Source: Nocardia asteroides (GTDB lineage: Bacteria; Actinomycetota; Actinomycetes; Mycobacteriales; Mycobacteriaceae). Taken from it: a stretch of 64,000 nucleotides of DNA. The stretch is from contig CP082844.1 of NCBI GenBank assembly GCA_019930625.1, positions 1,860,001-1,924,000 on the forward strand, written 5' to 3'. Below are positions 55,187 to 64,000 of the stretch, piece after piece. Below the pieces are notes generated by a model, which saw only the letters and a program-made list of their open reading frames with translations, had not been told where the DNA came from and ran no database searches. The stretch's first letter is position 1. Every line of letters begins with the position of its first letter. A program made the translations under genes and the position numbers.

Positions 55187-56116
55187 GTGGATACTCTGCT
55201 CGACTTCCTGCTGACCGAGCCGGTGGCGGCGGCGCCGCTGGACGATGTCGCCGCGGCGTGGACGCGACATCGCGTGGCGGCGAACAGATTCGACCAGCCG
55301 GTGGAGGTGGCGGTCGCGGGCGGCTTCGGGGCCGACCGGCTGGGGTTCGCTTTCCTGTCCGGCTATCAGGAGGCGCTGCGGACGCTGATTCCCCAGCTGC
55401 CGGATGACGAGCTGGTGGCGATGTGCGCGACCGAGGAGGGCGGCGCTCATCCCGCCGCGATCCAGACCACGCTCACCGAGCGAGATGGCCTCTGGCTGGT
55501 CGACGGCGCGAAGTCGTTCGCGACCATGGGCACGTTCGCGCGAAAGCTGGTGGTGATCGCCAGCGTCGGCACGGGGTCCGACGGGCGAAACCTACTGCGC
55601 GCGTGCATGATCGACGCTCGAGCAGCCGGGGTGTGCTTGACCGATCGCGCCGCTCTCCCTTTCGCGCCCGAGGTTCCCCACGCCTCGGTCGTGCTGAGCG
55701 GCGTACCCGCGCGAGTACTGCCCGGCGACGGATATCTGGACTACCTCAAACCGTTCCGCACGATCGAGGACATCCATGTGCTCGCCGCCACTCTGGGCTG
55801 GTTGACGCGAGTGGCCCGAGCGTCGGACTGGCCGCGGGCGAGCAGGCAACGACTGCTGACCGCCGTGGCCGCCGTGCGCGGACTGGACATCGCCGCGGCG
55901 AGTTCTCCGGGCGTTCACATCGCGCTCGGCGGCGTCTTCGAGCTGTTCGGTGGACTGCTGGCGGAACTCGATCCGTTGTGGGAATCCGCGGACCCGGTGA
56001 CACGCCGGAGGTGGGAGCGCGACCGGCCACTGCTCGCCACCGCCGGGCGCGTGCGCGGGCAACGGCTCAGCGCCGCGTGGCAGGCGGTGGAACCAGACGT
56101 CGATCAGCCGGAATAA
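55187..56116 (+). CDS. Acyl-CoA dehydrogenase-like flavoprotein
   Basis: The protein, about 309 residues, resembles the central and C-terminal parts of acyl-CoA dehydrogenases: MCATEEGGAHPAAIQTTLTE, WLVDGAKSFATMGTFARKLV and the helical C-terminal domain IEDIHVLAATLGWLTRVARA. It is shorter than typical 380-residue members, and the usual catalytic glutamate cannot be placed. The start is uncertain; GTG at 55187 was chosen. It closes the SDR-flavin oxidase unit, and two hairpins follow. Confidence 0.7.
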   Translation: MDTLLDFLLTEPVAAAPLDDVAAAWTRHRVAANRFDQPVEVAVAGGFGADRLGFAFLSGYQEALRTLIPQLPDDELVAMCATEEGGAHPAAIQTTLTERDGLWLVDGAKSFATMGTFARKLVVIASVGTGSDGRNLLRACMIDARAAGVCLTDRAALPFAPEVPHASVVLSGVPARVLPGDGYLDYLKPFRTIEDIHVLAATLGWLTRVARASDWPRASRQRLLTAVAAVRGLDIAAASSPGVHIALGGVFELFGGLLAELDPLWESADPVTRRRWERDRPLLATAGRVRGQRLSAAWQAVEPDVDQPE

Positions 56117-56143
56117 GCGTCCGAACCGGCCCGGAAATGGGGA

Positions 56144-56212
56144 GCGGGCCTCGGCGAAGGGGGGGAGTTAGCCGAGGCCCGCGTAGGGTCGGCCCGGGGG
56201 GGAGGGGCCGAC
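56144..56212 (+). terminator. Two consecutive hairpins after the acyl-CoA dehydrogenase-like gene
   Basis: GCGGGCCTCGGC (56144-56155) pairs with GCCGAGGCCCGC (56171-56182), a 12-bp stem. GTCGGCCC (56188-56195) pairs with GGGCCGAC (56205-56212). Two stems in a row suggest a strong terminator. Confidence 0.8.
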
Positions 56213-56963
56213 TTGAACGATGCTACTCGATGATCCGCGATTGTGTGTGCGCGAGGACGTCCACGTTCTCGAGATTTTTCGGGTTGGCTTACCTCCGGGG
56301 AGTTCGACCCTCACTGTCGCCGACCGATCGTCTCTCCGTGCCGTTCCTGACCATTGGCCGGGTGTTTGCCAAAACCCTTGGACGACAAGTGGTTCGGTGC
56401 TCCGCTGGCGACATGACCTGCCGCGGCGTCAGGTGCCGCAAAGCATGCCGACCAATCGCCACGCGACGAATCGAGGGGGCTTTACGGGGTGTCGATCACG
56501 TCGGAACCGGTCGGTCCGCGTGTCGCCGGACTGCGCGTGCCGCCCGAACTTGTCGTACCCCGATGCGAACATGTGTTCGTGTCCACCGACTCGACAACCC
56601 GTCCGGCCCATACCCACTCGACGGTACGGTCCGCGTTCCGGCGTTCGCTGTCCGAGTACCGGTCTTCCCCGATTCGGGTAGTCCGCTACGCGCGCTTCGA
56701 TGCCCGACCGCGCGGGACCATCGAGCAGGTCGCATTCCGATCCGGTACCCCCGAGCACGTACTGGATCGGAATGCGGCCTTCTCGCGCTGGGGCGTCGCT
56801 GGATCATTGCCCGGCCATTCGAAACAAATCGGGTGAATCTGTCGGTCGGCGGGACAATACTGACTCGGGTATCGGCCGGTCATCCGACCGGCGAATTGAT
56901 CGGCGCCCGGGAATCCCGGCCGTCGCAGGCAACCACATCGAACTCATAGATCTCAGGAGAATC
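56213..56963 (+). other. Long region upstream of the ABC transporter
   Basis: About 750 bp lack a recognised gene. One possible frame is 56489-56836. A hairpin GCCGGTCATCCGACCGGC lies at about 56874-56892. AGGAGA precedes the ABC gene. Confidence 0.55.
56489..56836 (+). CDS. Possible 115-residue hypothetical protein
   Basis: The frame starts with a GTG after GAGGGGG and encodes SITSEPVGPRVAGLRVPPEL and SEYRSSPIRVVRYARFDARP. Third-position GC is lower than in the surrounding genes, so it is either foreign or non-coding. No family is recognised. Competing frames of similar length exist on the other strand. Confidence 0.22.
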   Translation: MSITSEPVGPRVAGLRVPPELVVPRCEHVFVSTDSTTRPAHTHSTVRSAFRRSLSEYRSSPIRVVRYARFDARPRGTIEQVAFRSGTPEHVLDRNAAFSRWGVAGSLPGHSKQIG

Positions 56964-57965
56964 ATGCCCGACGCAATAGTCGCCGAGGGTCTGGTCAAAC
57001 GATACGGCCAGCTGGTGGCCCTCGATGGACTCGACTTGAACGTCCCGGAGGGGACCGTCACCGCACTGCTCGGTCCCAACGGCGCAGGTAAGACCACCGC
57101 CGTACGTGTGCTCACCACCCTGTTGGTGCCGGATGCCGGGCGCGCGACGGTCGCGGGCATCGACGTGCTGCGCGATCCACAGGCGCTGCGCTCCCGCATC
57201 GGGGCGTCGGGCCAGTACGCCGCGGTCGACGAATACCTCACCGGATTCGAGAATTTGGAAATGGTGGGACGTCTCTATCACATGGGCGTGCAGCGGAGTA
57301 AGGAACGTGCGCGCGAATTGCTCGAACGATTCCGGCTCACCGACGCCGCCGACCGGCCGGTCAAAGGATACTCCGGCGGTATGCGCCGCCGCCTCGACCT
57401 GGCCGGCGCACTGGTCGCGAATCCCCCCGTCCTGTTTCTCGACGAGCCGACCACCGGTCTCGATCCCCGTGCGCGCCTGGACCTTTGGGACGTCATCGAG
57501 GAACTGGTCGCCGGTGGGACCACGTTGCTGCTCACCACGCAGTACATGGAAGAGGCGGACCGGCTCGCCGACTCCATCGCGGTGATCGATCACGGCAAGG
57601 TGATCGCCAAGGGCACCGCGGACGAACTGAAGACCATGGTCGGCGGCGACCGCATCGAGCTGACCGTCGATCGTGTGGAAAACCTCGCGACGGCCGAGGC
57701 CGCGCTGAAGAGCCTGGCCGACGGCGAGATCCATCTCGAGCCCGGATTGCGCAGGATCATCGTCCCGGTCGCCGACGGATCGCAGGCTCTGGTGGAGGCG
57801 GTCGGGCGGCTGGCCGAGCACAGCGTGCAGATTCACGATGTCGGTCTGCGGCGCCCGTCGCTGGATGACGTCTTCCTCACCCTCACCGGCCATGAAGCGG
57901 CGCGGGCCGCCGACGGCGACAAGAAGATCGGCAAGCTGGAAGCTACGGAAGGAACGACCCGATGA
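56964..57965 (+). CDS. ABC transporter ATP-binding protein, DrrA type
   Basis: The 333-residue ATPase has Walker A GPNGAGKTTAVRVL, the signature YSGGMRRRLDLAGAL, Walker B LFLDEPTTGLDP and the C-terminal DrrA-type extension ending RRPSLDDVFLTLTGHEAA. DrrA-DrrB pairs export drugs or lipids such as daunorubicin or PDIM. The ATG at 56964 follows AGGAGA; a longer frame upstream is not supported. It overlaps the permease gene by 4 nt. Confidence 0.94.
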   Translation: MPDAIVAEGLVKRYGQLVALDGLDLNVPEGTVTALLGPNGAGKTTAVRVLTTLLVPDAGRATVAGIDVLRDPQALRSRIGASGQYAAVDEYLTGFENLEMVGRLYHMGVQRSKERARELLERFRLTDAADRPVKGYSGGMRRRLDLAGALVANPPVLFLDEPTTGLDPRARLDLWDVIEELVAGGTTLLLTTQYMEEADRLADSIAVIDHGKVIAKGTADELKTMVGGDRIELTVDRVENLATAEAALKSLADGEIHLEPGLRRIIVPVADGSQALVEAVGRLAEHSVQIHDVGLRRPSLDDVFLTLTGHEAARAADGDKKIGKLEATEGTTR

Positions 57966-58810
57966 CCGCGACGGCCCCTGCCCTGACCAGGCCCTCGTTG
58001 GGCGAGCGGCTATCCATAGTGGTCAGCGACAGTGTGACCATCGCGAAACGCAACGTCATCAAGATCAAGCGGGTACCCGACGTCCTGATCTTCTCCACGC
58101 TCTCGCCGATCATGTTCGTGCTGCTGTTCGCCTACGTCTTCGGCGCGGCCATCGACGTGCCCGGACTCTCCGGCGGCTATCGCGAGTTCCTCATCGCGGG
58201 CATCTTCGCGCAGACCGTGGTGTTCGGCGCGACCTTCACCGGTGCGGGCCTGGCCGAGGACATGCAGAAGGGCATCATCGACCGATTCCGCTCCCTGCCG
58301 ATGGCAACGTCGGCGGTGCTGGTCGGCCGCACGATCAGCGACGTGGTGATCAACGTGGTCAGCCTGACGGTCATGTCGCTGACCGGCCTGGCTGTCGGCT
58401 GGCGGATACGCGGTTCGTTCCTGGACGCGGTGCTGGCTTACATCCTGCTGCTGCTGTTCGCCTACGCGGTGTCCTGGATCATGGCCGTGGTCGGACTGCT
58501 GGTGCGGGCGCCCGAGGTGTTCAACAACGCCAGCTTCATGGTGATCTTTCCGCTCACCTTCATCGCCAACACCTTCGTCCCGAGCGAGAAGCTGCCCACC
58601 GTACTGCGGGTGATCGCGGAATGGAACCCGGTGTCGGCACTCACTCAGGCGACTCGTGACCTGTTCGGCAACACCAGCCCCCTGGCACCGACGCCGGACG
58701 CTTGGTCGTTGCAGCACCCGGTCATCACGTCCCTGGTCTGGGTGGTGGTGATCCTGGTGGTGTTCGTGCCGCTGGCCCTGCGTCAGTACAAGAAGACGGT
58801 CAGTCGCTGA
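57962..58810 (+). CDS. ABC-2 type permease, DrrB type
   Basis: The 282-residue protein has six hydrophobic segments and the ABC-2 motifs: IKRVPDVLIFSTLSPIMFVL near the start, GIIDRFRSLPMATSAVLVGR, and FIANTFVPSEKLPTVLRVIA. It forms a two-gene exporter with the upstream ATPase. The export substrate cannot be inferred; no biosynthetic gene is adjacent. Confidence 0.93.
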   Translation: MTATAPALTRPSLGERLSIVVSDSVTIAKRNVIKIKRVPDVLIFSTLSPIMFVLLFAYVFGAAIDVPGLSGGYREFLIAGIFAQTVVFGATFTGAGLAEDMQKGIIDRFRSLPMATSAVLVGRTISDVVINVVSLTVMSLTGLAVGWRIRGSFLDAVLAYILLLLFAYAVSWIMAVVGLLVRAPEVFNNASFMVIFPLTFIANTFVPSEKLPTVLRVIAEWNPVSALTQATRDLFGNTSPLAPTPDAWSLQHPVITSLVWVVVILVVFVPLALRQYKKTVSR

Positions 58811-58838
58811 CCTGCGGTCGCTGACCTGCGAGCCCGTG

Positions 58839-59051
58839 TCAGCGATCGTGTTCCGCGCCGGCTCCCGCGACGTGGGTCGGCGCGGAGCCGTTGCGGGAGT
58901 ATCCGATGCGCGGCGGCGCGGGGGCGGGTTCCGGCTGCTGCGGCCGCCGGGCGCGGACCAGATAGGCCACGCCGCCCGCCAGCGCGACGGCGGCCGCGAC
59001 GATGAGCCGGTTACGTGAACGCGAAGAGACATGCAGGCGCCCCGAGGTCAT
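58839..59051 (-). CDS. Small single-pass membrane protein
   Basis: The 70-residue product has one hydrophobic segment (RLIVAAAVALAGGVAYLVRA, about residues 15-34) after a basic N-terminus, then a proline-rich tail (PQQPEPAPAPPRIGYSRNGS). It lies between the ABC permease (28 bp from its stop) and ppiA, divergent from ppiA. Function is unknown. Confidence 0.6.
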   Translation of the reverse strand: MTSGRLHVSSRSRNRLIVAAAVALAGGVAYLVRARRPQQPEPAPAPPRIGYSRNGSAPTHVAGAGAEHDR

Positions 59052-59148
59052 TGGACCACTCTATGCACAGCCCGGCGATTCGCGCAGGAGGCCCAGCTCA
59101 CAGCGTGGTGCGGCCCAGTTCGGCGGTCTCGGCGCCGACCGTGGCACG

Positions 59149-59685
59149 ATGGGCGGCGTGACCTCACCGAATCAGACATCCGTGGCAACGCTGCACACGA
59201 ATCACGGCGATATCAAGCTCGCGCTTTTCGGTAACCACGCGCCCAAGACGGTCCGCAATTTTCTAACTCTCGCCGACGGTTCGGCGCCGTACACCACCGC
59301 GAACGCCAGCGGAGGCAACACCGGCCCGTTCTATGACGGCGCCCTGTTCCATCGTGTGATGGCGGGCTTCATGATCCAGGGGGGCGATCCCACCGGTACC
59401 GGTCGCGGCGGCCCGGGCTACGAATTCGGCGACGAGTTCCACCCGGAGTTGCGGTTCGACCGCGGCTACCTGTTGGCGATGGCCAACGCGGGCCCTGGTA
59501 CCAACGGCTCGCAATTCTTCATCACGGTCGGCCCGCAGCCGCACCTCAACCGCAAGCACACGATCTTCGGTGAAGTCGTGGATCCGGACTCCCGCAAGGT
59601 CGTCGACGCGATCGCGACCGCCAGGACCGATCGCAACGACCGGCCCATCGAACCCGTAGTCATCACCAAGATCACGATCGAATGA
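59149..59685 (+). CDS. ppiA: Cyclophilin-type peptidyl-prolyl cis-trans isomerase
   Basis: PpiA speeds proline isomerisation during folding. The 178-residue protein has the cyclophilin core FHRVMAGFMIQGGDPTGTGR and SQFFITVGPQPHLNRKHTIF, with Arg, Phe and Gln of the active site present. It has no signal peptide. It corresponds to Rv0009, the first gene of the conserved right arm. ATG at 59149 or GTG at 59158 could be the start. Confidence 0.95.
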   Translation: MGGVTSPNQTSVATLHTNHGDIKLALFGNHAPKTVRNFLTLADGSAPYTTANASGGNTGPFYDGALFHRVMAGFMIQGGDPTGTGRGGPGYEFGDEFHPELRFDRGYLLAMANAGPGTNGSQFFITVGPQPHLNRKHTIFGEVVDPDSRKVVDAIATARTDRNDRPIEPVVITKITIE

Positions 59686-59689
59686 GCTC

Positions 59690-60562
59690 ATGAATCCCCA
59701 GCCGCCCGCACCTTCCTGCGTCCGCCACCCGAATCGTCCGACCGGCCTGGCCTGCACGCGGTGCGGGCGGCCGTCTTGTGCCGAGTGCCTGCGTCCGGCG
59801 GCCGTCGGCCAGCACTGTGTCGACTGCCTGCGTTCGGATCAGCGCAGCGTCGCGCCGGTGCGCACCGTTTCCGGCGCGGCGGCTGCTCGCACGGCCGCGC
59901 CGTACGTGACCTACGCGCTGATCGCGTTGAATGTAGTGGTCTACGCGATCACCGCGGCCCAGGCGAAGAGCCTGATGGACAACCAGCGTGGCTCTGCCCT
60001 GTTCTTGGACTGGGTGCTGTACGCGCCCGCGGTCGCGGAGGGCGAATGGTGGCGAGTGCTCGGTTCCGGCTTTCTGCACTACGGGCCGATCCATCTGCTG
60101 CTGAACATGTTCGCCCTGTACGTCGTGGGCCGGGACGCCGAACTGGTGCTCGGCCGGCTCCGCTATCTCGCCGTGTATCTGGTCTCGCTGCTCGGCGGGT
60201 CCGCCGGGGTGATGTTGTTCGCGCAGAACAGTCTCACGGCCGGTGCGTCCGGCGCGGTGTACGGCATGTTCGGCGCGATCACGGTCATCCTGATCCGGCT
60301 GCGGCAGAACCCGAATCAGATGCTCATCATCATCGGCATCAACGTCTTCATCAGTCTGTCGCTGCCCGGAATCTCGCTGTGGGGGCATCTCGGTGGTCTG
60401 GCCGCGGGGACACTCGCGACGCTCGGCATCCTGTTCCTGCCCGGTTGGTTGCAAGTGAAGACGCCTGAGACGGCGCGGGCGATCGGCTGGGTGGCGGTAG
60501 CGGTCGTCGCGATCGCGGCCCTGGCGACGGTGACTGTGAGTGCCCTCACTTTGGCTGCCTGA
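59690..60562 (+). CDS. Rhomboid intramembrane serine protease with N-terminal zinc-binding domain
   Basis: The 290-residue protein starts with a Cys/His cluster (CVRHPNRPTGLACTRCGRPS, CAECLRPAAVGQHCVDC) like a B-box zinc finger. A rhomboid core follows, with the N-terminal His and Asn region HYGPIHLLLNMFALY, the catalytic Ser in TAGASGAVYGMFGA and the catalytic His in SLWGHLGGLAAG. About six membrane segments follow the zinc domain. The substrate is unknown. It follows ppiA after 4 bp. Confidence 0.93.
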   Translation: MNPQPPAPSCVRHPNRPTGLACTRCGRPSCAECLRPAAVGQHCVDCLRSDQRSVAPVRTVSGAAAARTAAPYVTYALIALNVVVYAITAAQAKSLMDNQRGSALFLDWVLYAPAVAEGEWWRVLGSGFLHYGPIHLLLNMFALYVVGRDAELVLGRLRYLAVYLVSLLGGSAGVMLFAQNSLTAGASGAVYGMFGAITVILIRLRQNPNQMLIIIGINVFISLSLPGISLWGHLGGLAAGTLATLGILFLPGWLQVKTPETARAIGWVAVAVVAIAALATVTVSALTLAA

Positions 60563-60573
60563 CAGCGGGATTC

Positions 60574-60587
60574 GCTTCACGTGAAAC
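60574..60587. promoter_or_regulatory. parS-like site near the window's right end
   Basis: GCTTCACGTGAAAC differs by one base from GTTTCACGTGAAAC. It lies between the rhomboid and PH-domain genes, some 50 kb from the main parS cluster. Confidence 0.7.
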
Positions 60588-60634
60588 ATTCGGCGTCCGG
60601 CCGCCTCGGATTGCTCGAGGTCCCGGACGCGGAG

Positions 60635-61132
60635 TCAGCGGGCCTTGTTTTCGGTGAGCCGTAGCGCTTCGACCAAGTCGCGGTAGACGAACTCCGGGTT
60701 GGCGCCCAGATCCCAGCGGCCGAAGATCAGCAGTCGATCCGAGCCGTCGCGCTCGACGTCGATCTCCAGCATCGGCATCTTGCGCCCCAATCGCCGGTAG
60801 CTCACCACCCGCGCGCGAATGATCTGATCGGGGACGTACTCGTCCGGTCCCGTCAGTGTGCGGACTACCAAGCGAGGGTGTGCCCCGGACACGACGGAGA
60901 GGCGAGGGCGTTGCCGGAACCCGAGTCCGGCCAAGGCGAGGAGTCCGACGGCTGCCAGTCCCACGAGCAGACGACTGGGCGCGTCGGTGGTCACGACCGC
61001 GGCAACGGCCAGGACGATGCCGCCCACCGTGACCGCGACGAGCGCGGCTGTGGGCGTGGTCCAGGCCAGGCTCGGTTCATCGCGGTCCCGCGGGCCGGGG
61101 ACCGGGGGCTCCGGATTCACAGCACTCCTCAA
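60635..61132 (-). CDS. PH-domain membrane protein (Rv0010c position)
   Basis: The 165-residue protein has two hydrophobic segments (TAALVAVTVGGIVLAVAAVV and LLVGLAAVGLLALAGLGF) and a C-terminal PH-like fold (RVVSYRRLGRKMPMLEIDVE, LLIFGRWDLGANPEFVYRDL). Its synteny matches Rv0010c next to crgA. DnaA-box sequences lie just upstream (61145-61165). Confidence 0.85.
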   Translation of the reverse strand: MRSAVNPEPPVPGPRDRDEPSLAWTTPTAALVAVTVGGIVLAVAAVVTTDAPSRLLVGLAAVGLLALAGLGFRQRPRLSVVSGAHPRLVVRTLTGPDEYVPDQIIRARVVSYRRLGRKMPMLEIDVERDGSDRLLIFGRWDLGANPEFVYRDLVEALRLTENKAR

Positions 61133-61144
61133 TCGCTCCTCGAG

Positions 61145-61165
61145 TTGTCCACAGGCTCATCCACA
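61145..61165 (+). promoter_or_regulatory. DnaA-box pair upstream of the PH-domain gene
   Basis: TTGTCCACA (61145-61153) is a perfect high-GC DnaA box, and TCATCCACA (61157-61165) is a near copy, in the gap between the PH-domain gene and crgA. They lie about 46 kb from oriC. Confidence 0.65.
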
Positions 61166-61212
61166 GGTGTGCATGAATGACACGTCTGTAATCCGTCTTG
61201 ACGCGGCGGAGC

Positions 61213-61476
61213 TCAGCGCCAGCGCATCGTCATGATCAGGCCGACCACCATCAGGCCGAAACCGATCAGGAAGTTCCATGCGTTGAGGTCGTTCATCCAG
61301 CTGATCTGCTCGGCCGCCAAGTAGTAGACGAGCAGCCACACCAGACCGGCGAGCATGAACCCGAGCATGATGGCGACATACCAGACCGGAGACGGCCCAG
61401 CCTTCACCTTCACCGGGGTCCGGCTGGCAGGGTTGATCGTATAGTCGGTCTTCTTACGGACCTTCGACTTGGGCAT
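61213..61476 (-). CDS. crgA: Cell division protein CrgA
   Basis: CrgA is a small septum-associated membrane protein that helps recruit FtsZ-ring and PBP components in actinobacteria. The 87-residue protein has a basic start ([20 protein letters not shown]) and two membrane segments ([20 protein letters not shown] and [19 protein letters not shown]). Length and synteny match Rv0011c. Confidence 0.95.
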   Translation of the reverse strand: MPKSKVRKKTDYTINPASRTPVKVKAGPSPVWYVAIMLGFMLAGLVWLLVYYLAAEQISWMNDLNAWNFLIGFGLMVVGLIMTMRWR

Positions 61477-61573
61477 GACGTCCTCGTATTCGGCGTGCAG
61501 GTCGTGGTCTCTAGGCTATCCCAACAGGTAATGGATGCGACGCCGCGCCGGGCAGGGACGTAATCTCGATGCC

Positions 61574-62214
<641 letters not shown>

Positions 62215-62218
<4 letters not shown>

Positions 62219-62895
62219 CCCGTCCGCATGTGCTGCTGTCGGTCGCGGTGAGCCTCGACGGGTACATCGATGACGCGAGCCCCGAGCGGCTGCGCTTGTC
62301 CGACGCGGCGGACTTCGATCGCGTGGATCAGGTCCGCGCGGAATCGGACGCGATCCTGGTCGGCGCGCAGACCTTGCGCAGCGACAATCCGCGCTTGCTC
62401 GTCGACAGCGCCGAACGCAGGGCGGCCCGCGTCGCGGCGGGTAAACCGGAGTATCCACTGAAGGTGACGGTCTCGGCTGGCGGTGACTTGGATCCTGAGC
62501 TGCGGTTCTGGCACCACGGCGGCGACAAGCTCGTGTACACCACGACGGCAGGCGCGCCGGAACTCGCCGCCCGGCTGACCGGACTGGCCGAGATCGTGGA
62601 TCTCGGTCGCGAACTCGATTTCGGCGCACTGCTGGACGATTTGGGCGGACGCGGCGTCGATCGCCTCATGGTGGAGGGCGGCACCCGCATCCACACCGCG
62701 TTCCTCGCCGCCGATCTGGCCGACGAACTGCACCTGGCGGTCGCTCCCGTCCTGGTGGGCGACGCCGCGGCGCCACGCTTTCTCGGCCCGGCCGACTTCC
62801 CGGGGGCGCCGCACCGCAGGATGCGACTCGCGGGCGTGACCCAGGTCGGTGATGTCGCCGTGCTGCGATATCTGCCGAAAACCGACCAAGCCTGA
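62215..62895 (+). CDS. RibD C-terminal-domain reductase-like protein
   Basis: The 226-residue protein resembles the reductase half of RibD: LLSVAVSLDGYIDDASPERL, AILVGAQTLRSDNPRLLVD and DRLMVEGGTRIHTAFLAADL. It lacks the deaminase domain, so it may act on pyrimidines or other pterin-like substrates. The GTG at 62215 overlaps the pabA stop. The location between pabA and the pknB region is not the usual one for riboflavin genes. Confidence 0.85.
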
Positions 62896-63079
62896 CGCCG
62901 GAGTCGCACGCCGAATATCGCGTGCTGGAGCACGCGCCGACGCGCGGCCGCCCGTGGTCGGCATCAGCTCGCAGCGCATCGACCGGGCGCCGACGAGGCA
63001 GTCACGCCGACCGAAAGCGGCGACGGGAGTGACGCGAGGAGGCAGTTTCGCTGAACCGCCCCCTGCGCCGGTCCGAAAG

Positions 63080-63499
63080 CTAAGGACGCCCGTATACGGC
63101 GGTCACGAACTCGCCGAGCTGGTTGTCGTCCAGGTGCCTGGCCAGGTCCGCCTCACTGATCATGCCGACCAGCCGTTTGTTCTCGATCACCGGCATGCGC
63201 TTGACCCGGTTGCTTTCCATCTCATCGAGAACGACCTCGATGTCGGCGTTGGCGTCGACCCACCGTGGCGTCGCTTCGCACAGTTCAGACACCCTGCAGG
63301 CCGATGGCGACTTGCCCTGGGCGATGCACTTCACGACGATGTCGCGGTCGGTGACGATGCCGCACATCCGCTCGTTCTCGTCCGAGATGATCAAGGACCC
63401 GACATCGAGTTCGGCCATGGTGCGTGCGGCCTGCTCGATGGTCGTGTCCTTCTGGATCCACTGAACGCCGGGCTTCATGATGTCCTTGGCAGTGGTCAT
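63080..63499 (-). CDS. Two-CBS-domain protein, Hrp1-like
   Basis: The 139-residue protein has two CBS domains: AKDIMKPGVQWIQKDTTIEQ, SLIISDENERMCGIVTDRDI and then VSELCEATPRWVDANADIEV, MPVIENKRLVGMISEADLAR. It closely resembles the mycobacterial hypoxic response protein Hrp1. It has no partner domain, and CBS modules usually bind adenosyl ligands. It separates pknB from the RibD-like gene, an insertion relative to mycobacteria. Confidence 0.9.
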   Translation of the reverse strand: MTTAKDIMKPGVQWIQKDTTIEQAARTMAELDVGSLIISDENERMCGIVTDRDIVVKCIAQGKSPSACRVSELCEATPRWVDANADIEVVLDEMESNRVKRMPVIENKRLVGMISEADLARHLDDNQLGEFVTAVYGRP

Positions 63500-63606
63500 G
63501 AGCTACCTCCTCGTGCTCAGCTGCGCTGATTGGGATGGAGCAGCATCATTCTCCCGCAATTCACACCGGGTGGTCTCGTTTTCTCGATACCCGCGACCGC
63601 GGCCGG

Positions 63607-64000
63607 TCACGGCGGCCCGAGCACCCCCACGCCGACCAGGATGGCACTGTTCTTCTGGATCGAACTGCCCGCCGACGGTTGCTGGCTGAGGATGCGGCCG
63701 ACATTGCCCGCGTCGAAGGTGCCCTGCGGAGACTGGCTGATCTGACTGGTGCTACCGGTCCAGCCTTCGGCGCGCAGCTTCTCCACGGCCTGCGAGACGG
63801 TGAGACCGAGCAGCGACGGCATCTTGAGATCACCCGCGGACACCTGGACGGTGACCGTGGAGCCCTTCTCCGCGTTGCTGCCGCCCGCCGGACTGGAAGC
63901 GACCACTTCGCCTTTGGGCTTCGAAGACTGCACCTCTTGGATGACGACCTTGAATCCGTTGCCCTCGATGTTCGGTTGCGCCACGTCGATCGACTGGCCG
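63607..64000 (-). CDS. pknB: Serine/threonine protein kinase PknB, PASTA end, cut by window edge
   Basis: About 130 C-terminal residues are present. They contain PASTA repeats: KVVIQEVQSSKPKGEVVASS, MPSLLGLTVSQAVEKLRAEG and VGRILSQQPSAGSSIQKNSA. The frame runs off the right edge, so kinase and membrane domains are not in the window. PASTA domains of PknB sense peptidoglycan fragments, and CwlM encoded at the left of this window is a known target of the kinase in mycobacteria. The assignment to PknB rests on synteny and the PASTA sequence. Confidence 0.88.
   Translation of the reverse strand, partial: GQSIDVAQPNIEGNGFKVVIQEVQSSKPKGEVVASSPAGGSNAEKGSTVTVQVSAGDLKMPSLLGLTVSQAVEKLRAEGWTGSTSQISQSPQGTFDAGNVGRILSQQPSAGSSIQKNSAILVGVGVLGPP

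Noticed and set aside
56220..56681. Open frame of 153 codons before the ABC transporter
   Set aside because: Irregular codon use, no ribosome-binding site and overlap with other frames.

Overview
The window is a high-GC actinobacterial chromosome segment centred on the replication origin, most likely from Nocardia or a close relative in the Nocardiaceae. The gene order sigM-rsmA-trxB-trxA-cwlM-GNAT-parB-parA-rsmG-khpB-yidC-yidD-rnpA-rpmH-dnaA-dnaN-recF-dciA-gyrB-gyrA-DUF3566-tRNA-Ile is the conserved oriC order of Mycobacterium and Nocardia. The right end (ppiA, rhomboid, PH-domain protein, crgA, trpG/pabA, then pknB) continues it. The genus call is an inference from synteny and protein sequence; no rRNA is present.

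Region 1 (1-21 kb) is the core. It holds a redox and cell-wall block (sigM, anti-sigma factor, thioredoxin system, the pseudo-amidase CwlM), the segregation genes parA and parB, and a roughly 2 kb gene-poor stretch between parA and rsmG that carries a cluster of parS-like sites and short tandem repeats. Next come the YidC/RNase P/L34 operon and oriC. The dnaA-dnaN intergenic region contains a dnaA terminator, four copies of a 22-bp iteron in two tandem pairs, ten CTCGAG sites often spaced by multiples of 11 bp, DnaA-box-like sites, and an AT-rich stretch with a CTACTACTACTT DnaA-trio-like tract.

Region 2 (21-27.5 kb) holds gyrB, gyrA, a DUF3566 membrane protein and tRNA-Ile(GAT). The gyrA quinolone-binding segment reads GDVPIYD where mycobacteria have GDASIYD, which predicts altered drug response.

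Region 3 (27.4-35.5 kb) is an integrative element in the 3' end of tRNA-Ile. It is bounded by a perfect 24-bp direct repeat and has a tyrosine integrase beside attR. Three copies of TGGTGAC-N3-GTCACCA lie near the two ends. Its cargo is a minus-strand operon (two WXG100 proteins, a long protein with a C-terminal HExxH metallopeptidase-like domain, an EF-Tu-domain-2-like protein and a YbaB-like protein), plus a small membrane protein and a fused type I methyltransferase-specificity protein without a restriction subunit. A decayed second integrase lies just outside attR.

Region 4 (36-59 kb) is accessory. It contains an HTH regulator, a membrane protein and folE; a MerR/VOC pair with a MerR-type promoter; a DUF4097 gene; two VOC genes; a segment bounded by two identical inverted tRNA-Ala(TGC) genes that holds a frameshifted MmpL transporter, a TetR regulator and an aromatic-catabolism-like operon; a second ParA/ParB-like pair with an 18-bp palindrome; an NlpC/P60 protein; a Pycsar-effector-like membrane protein without a visible cyclase; an SDR/flavin-oxidase/acyl-CoA-dehydrogenase-like run; and a DrrAB-type ABC exporter.

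Region 5 (59-64 kb) returns to the core, with a CBS-domain protein between the RibD-like reductase and the PASTA end of pknB.
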